A stretch of DNA of 9,802 nt. Source: an uncultured bacterium (lineage in GTDB: Bacteria > Patescibacteriota > Minisyncoccia > Phycocordibacterales > UBA918). The translations under genes were made by a program, and so were the position numbers. This document shows, in pieces, positions 7,143 to 9,802 of the stretch. Under the pieces are notes generated by a model. That model made no database searches and had not been told where the DNA came from. It saw nothing but the letters and a program-made list of their open reading frames with translations. Location of the stretch: assembly GCA_903839715.1 (NCBI GenBank), contig CAIMDH010000127.1, positions 1-9,802 on the forward strand, in the 5' to 3' direction. The number at the start of each line of letters is the position of its first letter. Positions within the stretch are counted from its first letter, which is position 1.

Positions 7143-8672
7143 ATGGAAAATGATAGCTCTTTAAGTACTTCTTTTGATTTCAATTCACAAGCCGGTGTGA
7201 TGTCACTCTTGGCTTCGATACGTTCCAGTACTCTGACCCCAGCGCAAAAAAATGAATTGCGTGACTTGGTCTTTTTATATGCAAATGGTGGAGGAGACGT
7301 GTCTGTGCGAATTGCACTTGAACAAAAATTAGCGTCATACAATATTAAACCTGTCGCTATAAAAGTTGTTGTTGCGCCCGAACCAGAAGTAGTATTGGAG
7401 TTTGGAAGTTCACGTCCAGCTCCCTCGTTTTCAACCCCGGCAATCCCGCTATCTGTAATTACAGATGTGGTACCGACAACAACGTCAGTACCACAAGTTA
7501 CAGCTATAAACCCGATTACACCAACAGTACCTGTACCAGACACTGAAGTGACTGCCGCACCATCACAACCAACTCCTGTAGTGATTGCAGCACCTACACC
7601 TACACCGGCACAGCCTGTTATTAAAAGTGCGCCAGCAATGCCTATTGCTACTAATGTCAATCCTAATTCCTATCTGGAACGTATCCGAGAAATTAAGAGT
7701 GATGTGAATAGTAAAGTTGGTAACCCAGTTAATCTCGTAGATATTAACAACGAAGTTGGTCGAGAGTACATGAATGCTTTACTTGATGCAATGAAGCGTC
7801 TTAGTGGCGGAGCAGCTGGCCAAATTGATGTAGCAATGCAAAGATTAGAGACGGCATATCTTGCTGTAGGTGTTGCAGTTGCAAACCATGCTAAGGCCTC
7901 TGCTGCTCTAGTGGAATCACCAACACCAGCTCCAGCGCCGGTACCAACACCAGCTCCAGCGCCGGTACCAACACTAACTCCAGCTCCTTTACCAACACTA
8001 ACTCCAGCTCCTTTACCAACACCTTTACAAATAACAGTTCCGCTTGCTGCGGCACCAGTCGTCCCAAACCCAGTTCCGACTATTGCGTTAGAACCAGATT
8101 TTATTCCAGCTCCCCCTGATATACTGACAGTAAAAGAGGTACCTGTACCATCACAAATTCCGGTTGCTGAGCCCTACCCAGCGATTGTAACTGACGGAGC
8201 AAGTGGCTTTGATTCAACTGCAGTAACTGCACAAAGTCCTGTTCAAGCATCGATAATTGCTAATTCAGTTCTTTCTGAACAAAAAATACTCACTCCGCAA
8301 GACTTGCCATTAGCGTCATCAATTACAACGAGTGCTACGGGTGACCCTCTGCTTACAAAAGAAATTGATGATGGACTCGAACAGCTTTTGTCTGACTGGT
8401 CACTCTTTAAAAAAAGTGGACTCTTCGGTAGTGGTCCTAAAGGACGAGAGCATCCACTTTTTAAAAAGTTGGCAGAACTTCAAATCCCGTTACTTCTTGC
8501 GGGGCGCTTCGAAGGATCTACACAAGAAATTAAGCAAAGTATCACTGACTATATGAATGGCTGGCGATACGAACAGGGAATTATTTACGAACAGGGTGAA
8601 ACTTTTGAACACTACTTACGTCGTGTTATAAAAAAAATACTAGATTTGCAAAAAAAGCGTCGCTCTGCATAA
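7143..8672 (+). CDS. Pro/Ala-rich linker protein with two globular islands
   Basis: 509 residues. N-terminal helical segment 1-70, Pro/Thr/Val-rich linker 75-170, a globular island 177-251 (YLERIREIKSDVNSKVGNP, NNEVGREYMNALLDAMKRL), a second Pro/Ala linker with four 8-residue repeats at 260-291, more low-complexity sequence, and a compact C-terminal domain 411-509 rich in aromatic and charged residues (SLFKKSGLFGSGPKGREHP, LLAGRFEG, DYMNGWRYEQG, FEHYLRRVIKKIL). I recall both islands as recurrent in Parcubacteria proteins, with linkers that vary; no function is known to me. No signal peptide or membrane segment is visible, so it is probably cytoplasmic, although long Pro/Ala linkers also suit an envelope spacer. 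The ATG follows an extended -10-like TGTTATGAT by 9 bases. It ends 7 bases before holB and may be co-transcribed with it. The antisense open frame across the Pro-rich part is a composition shadow. Confidence 0.85.
   Translation: MENDSSLSTSFDFNSQAGVMSLLASIRSSTLTPAQKNELRDLVFLYANGGGDVSVRIALEQKLASYNIKPVAIKVVVAPEPEVVLEFGSSRPAPSFSTPAIPLSVITDVVPTTTSVPQVTAINPITPTVPVPDTEVTAAPSQPTPVVIAAPTPTPAQPVIKSAPAMPIATNVNPNSYLERIREIKSDVNSKVGNPVNLVDINNEVGREYMNALLDAMKRLSGGAAGQIDVAMQRLETAYLAVGVAVANHAKASAALVESPTPAPAPVPTPAPAPVPTLTPAPLPTLTPAPLPTPLQITVPLAAAPVVPNPVPTIALEPDFIPAPPDILTVKEVPVPSQIPVAEPYPAIVTDGASGFDSTAVTAQSPVQASIIANSVLSEQKILTPQDLPLASSITTSATGDPLLTKEIDDGLEQLLSDWSLFKKSGLFGSGPKGREHPLFKKLAELQIPLLLAGRFEGSTQEIKQSITDYMNGWRYEQGIIYEQGETFEHYLRRVIKKILDLQKKRRSA
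7920..8015 (+). repeat. Four in-frame 24-bp tandem repeats (A-A-B-B)
   Basis: Four consecutive 24-base units inside the Pro-rich gene: 7920-7943 and 7944-7967 are identical (type A, encoding PTPAPAPV), and 7968-7991 and 7992-8015 are identical (type B, encoding PTLTPAPL). A partial fifth unit (PTPL) follows at 8016. Units begin on codon boundaries (residue 260), so gain or loss of a unit keeps the frame. A and B differ at several bases, while each pair is exact, which points to recent duplication by slippage or unequal exchange. Confidence 0.97.
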
Positions 8673-8673
8673 T
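8646..8673 (+). promoter_or_regulatory. Possible leaderless promoter for holB
   Basis: TTGCAA at 8646-8651 (4 of 6 to TTGACA), a 16-base spacer, and CATAAT at 8668-8673 (5 of 6 to TATAAT). The ATG at 8680 begins 7 bases after the last base of the box, where the transcript itself would be expected to start. The -35 lies inside the end of the upstream gene and the -10 overlaps its stop codon. Confidence 0.4.
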
Positions 8674-8679
8674 GTAGGC

Positions 8680-9306
8680 ATGATAGACCACCACGCCTTT
8701 TTGTGTAAAACAAAAGAAGTACATAGAGAAGCAATACTGCATGTATTGCAGTCTTTGGGTATCGAAGAGGTACGGTATTTAGAGCTAGCAAGTCTCGGGA
8801 TAAACGAAGTGCGAGATGTAACTGAAAAATCATATGTACGGCCTTTGGTAGGAAAGAAGCAGCTGCTTGTATTGCTAGTTAAAGATATTACTGTTGAAGC
8901 TCAACAAGCATTACTGAAGTTGCTTGAAGAGCCGCCCCAGTCGACAACGTTTTTGTTCTGTGTACCAGAAAGTCTTTTTTTACTTTCAACACTACTTTCA
9001 CGGTTTCACCTACTTCCACCATCGGTACTTGCACCAAAAACTGAATTTGCTACCTATCAGAGTTTTATTGAGCTTTCGGTAGCAGAGCGTCTACAATGTA
9101 TAACTATTCGTCTTGCGGCCAAGGATCAAGAGTGGATCCGGGCGCTTAAGCTTGGTCTACTTGAGTCTTTACGTACATCGGTACACGGGTATCCACTTTC
9201 GACAGTGCAAACACTCTTTTGGGTAGCTGAGCATTTATTAACTCGCGGTGCTTCAAACAAGCAGTTGCTTGAAGAATTGGCTCTTACCCTCAAGCCGGCT
9301 GCATAA
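8680..9306 (+). CDS. holB: Minimal DNA polymerase III delta' subunit-like protein
   Basis: 208 residues, much shorter than the usual ~330 of bacterial delta'. Delta' is the non-hydrolysing AAA+ stator of the clamp loader. Diagnostic blocks are TVEAQQALLKLLEEPP at 71-86, the classic delta'/gamma region after Walker B, followed by TTFLFCVPES and LLSRF at 105-109, which corresponds to the sensor-1/SRC region with the conserved Ser-Arg (S107, R108). The Walker A loop expected after the first strand (here HAFLCK, 5-10) is missing, and so are the cysteine zinc-binding loop and about 80 residues around them. The Walker B equivalent LVLLVKD has lost its acidic pair. Residues 120-208 are helical, as in the oligomerisation part. 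The frame is intact, so this is probably a reduced functional subunit and not a pseudogene. It lies 7 bases after the Pro-rich gene and 51 before frr. A CATAAT box 6 bases before the ATG suggests a leaderless start. Confidence 0.8.
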   Translation: MIDHHAFLCKTKEVHREAILHVLQSLGIEEVRYLELASLGINEVRDVTEKSYVRPLVGKKQLLVLLVKDITVEAQQALLKLLEEPPQSTTFLFCVPESLFLLSTLLSRFHLLPPSVLAPKTEFATYQSFIELSVAERLQCITIRLAAKDQEWIRALKLGLLESLRTSVHGYPLSTVQTLFWVAEHLLTRGASNKQLLEELALTLKPAA

Positions 9307-9317
9307 AAGTAAGAAAA

Positions 9318-9326
9318 TGGTACACT
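9318..9326 (+). promoter_or_regulatory. Possible extended -10 promoter for frr
   Basis: TGGTACACT: TG at 9318-9319 and TACACT at 9321-9326 (4 of 6 to TATAAT), in the 51-base AT-rich gap between holB and frr. A start about 7 bases downstream would leave a leader of about 25 bases without a Shine-Dalgarno sequence. No good -35 is seen at the proper distance (GCTGCA at 9298-9303). Overlapping TATAAA-like sequence just downstream makes the exact box uncertain. Confidence 0.4.
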
Positions 9327-9357
9327 ATAAAGATATATTATTACGTTAATTACAGTT

Positions 9358-9802
9358 ATGAGTCCCGATATTAAAAAGCGTCTTGAAGAAGTTATTGTGT
9401 GGCTACAGAAAGAATTTGCTGGAATCAGAACCGGGCAAGCTAATCCAGGGTTACTAGACTCCGTGAAAATTGAGGCATACGGAACCTATATGCCAATCCA
9501 GCAAGTGGGTTCTGTTAGTATTGAGGATGCACGAACTCTCCGTGTTAGTCTATGGGATTCAAGTCAGGTACCAGCTCTTGAGCGAGCGATTCGTGATGCA
9601 GATTTAGGAGTCTCGATAGTTGCAGACTCGTCTGGTTTACGGGTTATCTTTCCAGAGCTCACTAGTGAACGAAGAGTACAGTTACTCAAGTTGGCAAAAA
9701 GTAAGCTTGAAGACGCACGTATTTCCGTGCGAGCGGTGCGTGATGACGCTATGAAAGAGCTTGAACGCGAATTCAAAGCTGGTGAGATTAGTGAGGATGA
9801 TA
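9358..9802 (+). CDS. frr: Ribosome recycling factor, 3' partial
   Basis: The first 148 residues of RRF, which with EF-G splits post-termination ribosomes so subunits and mRNA are reused; cytoplasmic. RRF is usually about 185 residues, so roughly 35-40 are missing past the window edge. Signature segments: KEFAGIRTGQANPGLLDSVK at 18-37, EAYGTYMPIQQVGSVSIEDA at 39-58, ARTLRVSLWD at 58-67, RVIFPELTSERRVQLLKLAK at 95-114 and ISVRAVRDDAMKELE at 122-136. These cover the first helix of the long three-helix bundle, the inserted beta/alpha/beta domain II and the second bundle helix. The N-terminus starts directly at the first helix (MSPDIKKRLEEV). The ATG at 9358 is the first after the holB stop; no Shine-Dalgarno is seen. 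A promoter-like box around 9318-9326 could give frr its own transcript. frr commonly sits next to tsf/pyrH; here it sits beside holB instead. Confidence 0.96.
   Translation, partial: MSPDIKKRLEEVIVWLQKEFAGIRTGQANPGLLDSVKIEAYGTYMPIQQVGSVSIEDARTLRVSLWDSSQVPALERAIRDADLGVSIVADSSGLRVIFPELTSERRVQLLKLAKSKLEDARISVRAVRDDAMKELEREFKAGEISEDD

Noticed and set aside
7127..7660. Minus-strand open frame whose start looks like a lipoprotein signal (hydrophobic stretch, then LITGC)
   Set aside because: It is exactly antisense to the Pro/Thr/Ala-rich linker; Pro and Ala codons read backwards give Gly, Ala and Val, mimicking a signal peptide. No promoter or homology supports it.
8456..8469. 14-base palindrome ACTTTTTAAAAAGT, possible operator
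   Set aside because: It lies in the middle of the conserved C-terminal coding domain and encodes PLFKKL; Phe-Lys-Lys codons naturally give this pattern.
8630..8656. Runs of eight and seven A near the end of the Pro-rich gene, possible slippage or programmed frameshift site
   Set aside because: They encode Lys-rich sequence at the very C-terminus, and the alternative frames give nothing that resembles a domain; the frame reads cleanly to TAA.
9293..9300. Perfect 8-base palindrome AGCCGGCT at the end of holB, possible terminator or binding site
   Set aside because: No loop and no T run follow; eight-base palindromes are common by chance, and this one encodes conserved-frame codons at the holB end.

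Overview
The window looks like a stretch of a Candidate Phyla Radiation (Patescibacteria, most likely Parcubacteria-type) genome. The reasons are the protein families rather than any marker RNA: a TraD/VirB4-like ATPase next to a giant multi-module membrane/LysM protein, a stripped-down DNA polymerase III delta' without a P-loop, ribosome recycling factor, and two proteins with sequence modules I associate with this group. Base composition is moderate, all five visible stop codons are TAA, the standard code fits (no in-frame TGA), and none of the five visible starts has a convincing Shine-Dalgarno sequence. The lineage is an inference from family recall, not from a search.

Layout: six genes, all on the + strand, closely packed. 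(1) 2-2722: type IV secretion/conjugation-like ATPase, 5' end outside the window. (2) 2729-6769: 1346-residue protein with acidic/helical N-terminal modules, Gly/Ala-rich membrane segments, an expanded LysM domain and a helical C-terminal domain. (3) 6784-7080: small acidic protein. (4) 7143-8672: Pro/Ala-rich protein with two globular islands and a 4 x 24-bp in-frame tandem repeat. (5) 8680-9306: minimal HolB-like delta'. (6) 9358-end: frr, 3' end outside the window. Intergenic gaps are 6, 14, 62, 7 and 51 bases, so no stretch over 300 bases lacks a gene.

Genes 1-3 probably form one transcription unit for an envelope-associated translocation, pilus or DNA-handling machine: a cytoplasmic motor, a long membrane-anchored protein that could reach the cell wall through LysM, and a small accessory protein. 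A weak hairpin followed by an extended -10 box sits between genes 3 and 4, suggesting a new unit of gene 4 + holB, with frr possibly having its own promoter. Several predicted -10 boxes lie only 6-10 bases before the start codon, as expected for leaderless or nearly leaderless mRNAs.

No RNA genes, CRISPR arrays, insertion sequences, attachment sites or origins were seen. The best candidate for something undescribed is the genes 1-4 assembly, especially the giant LysM protein.
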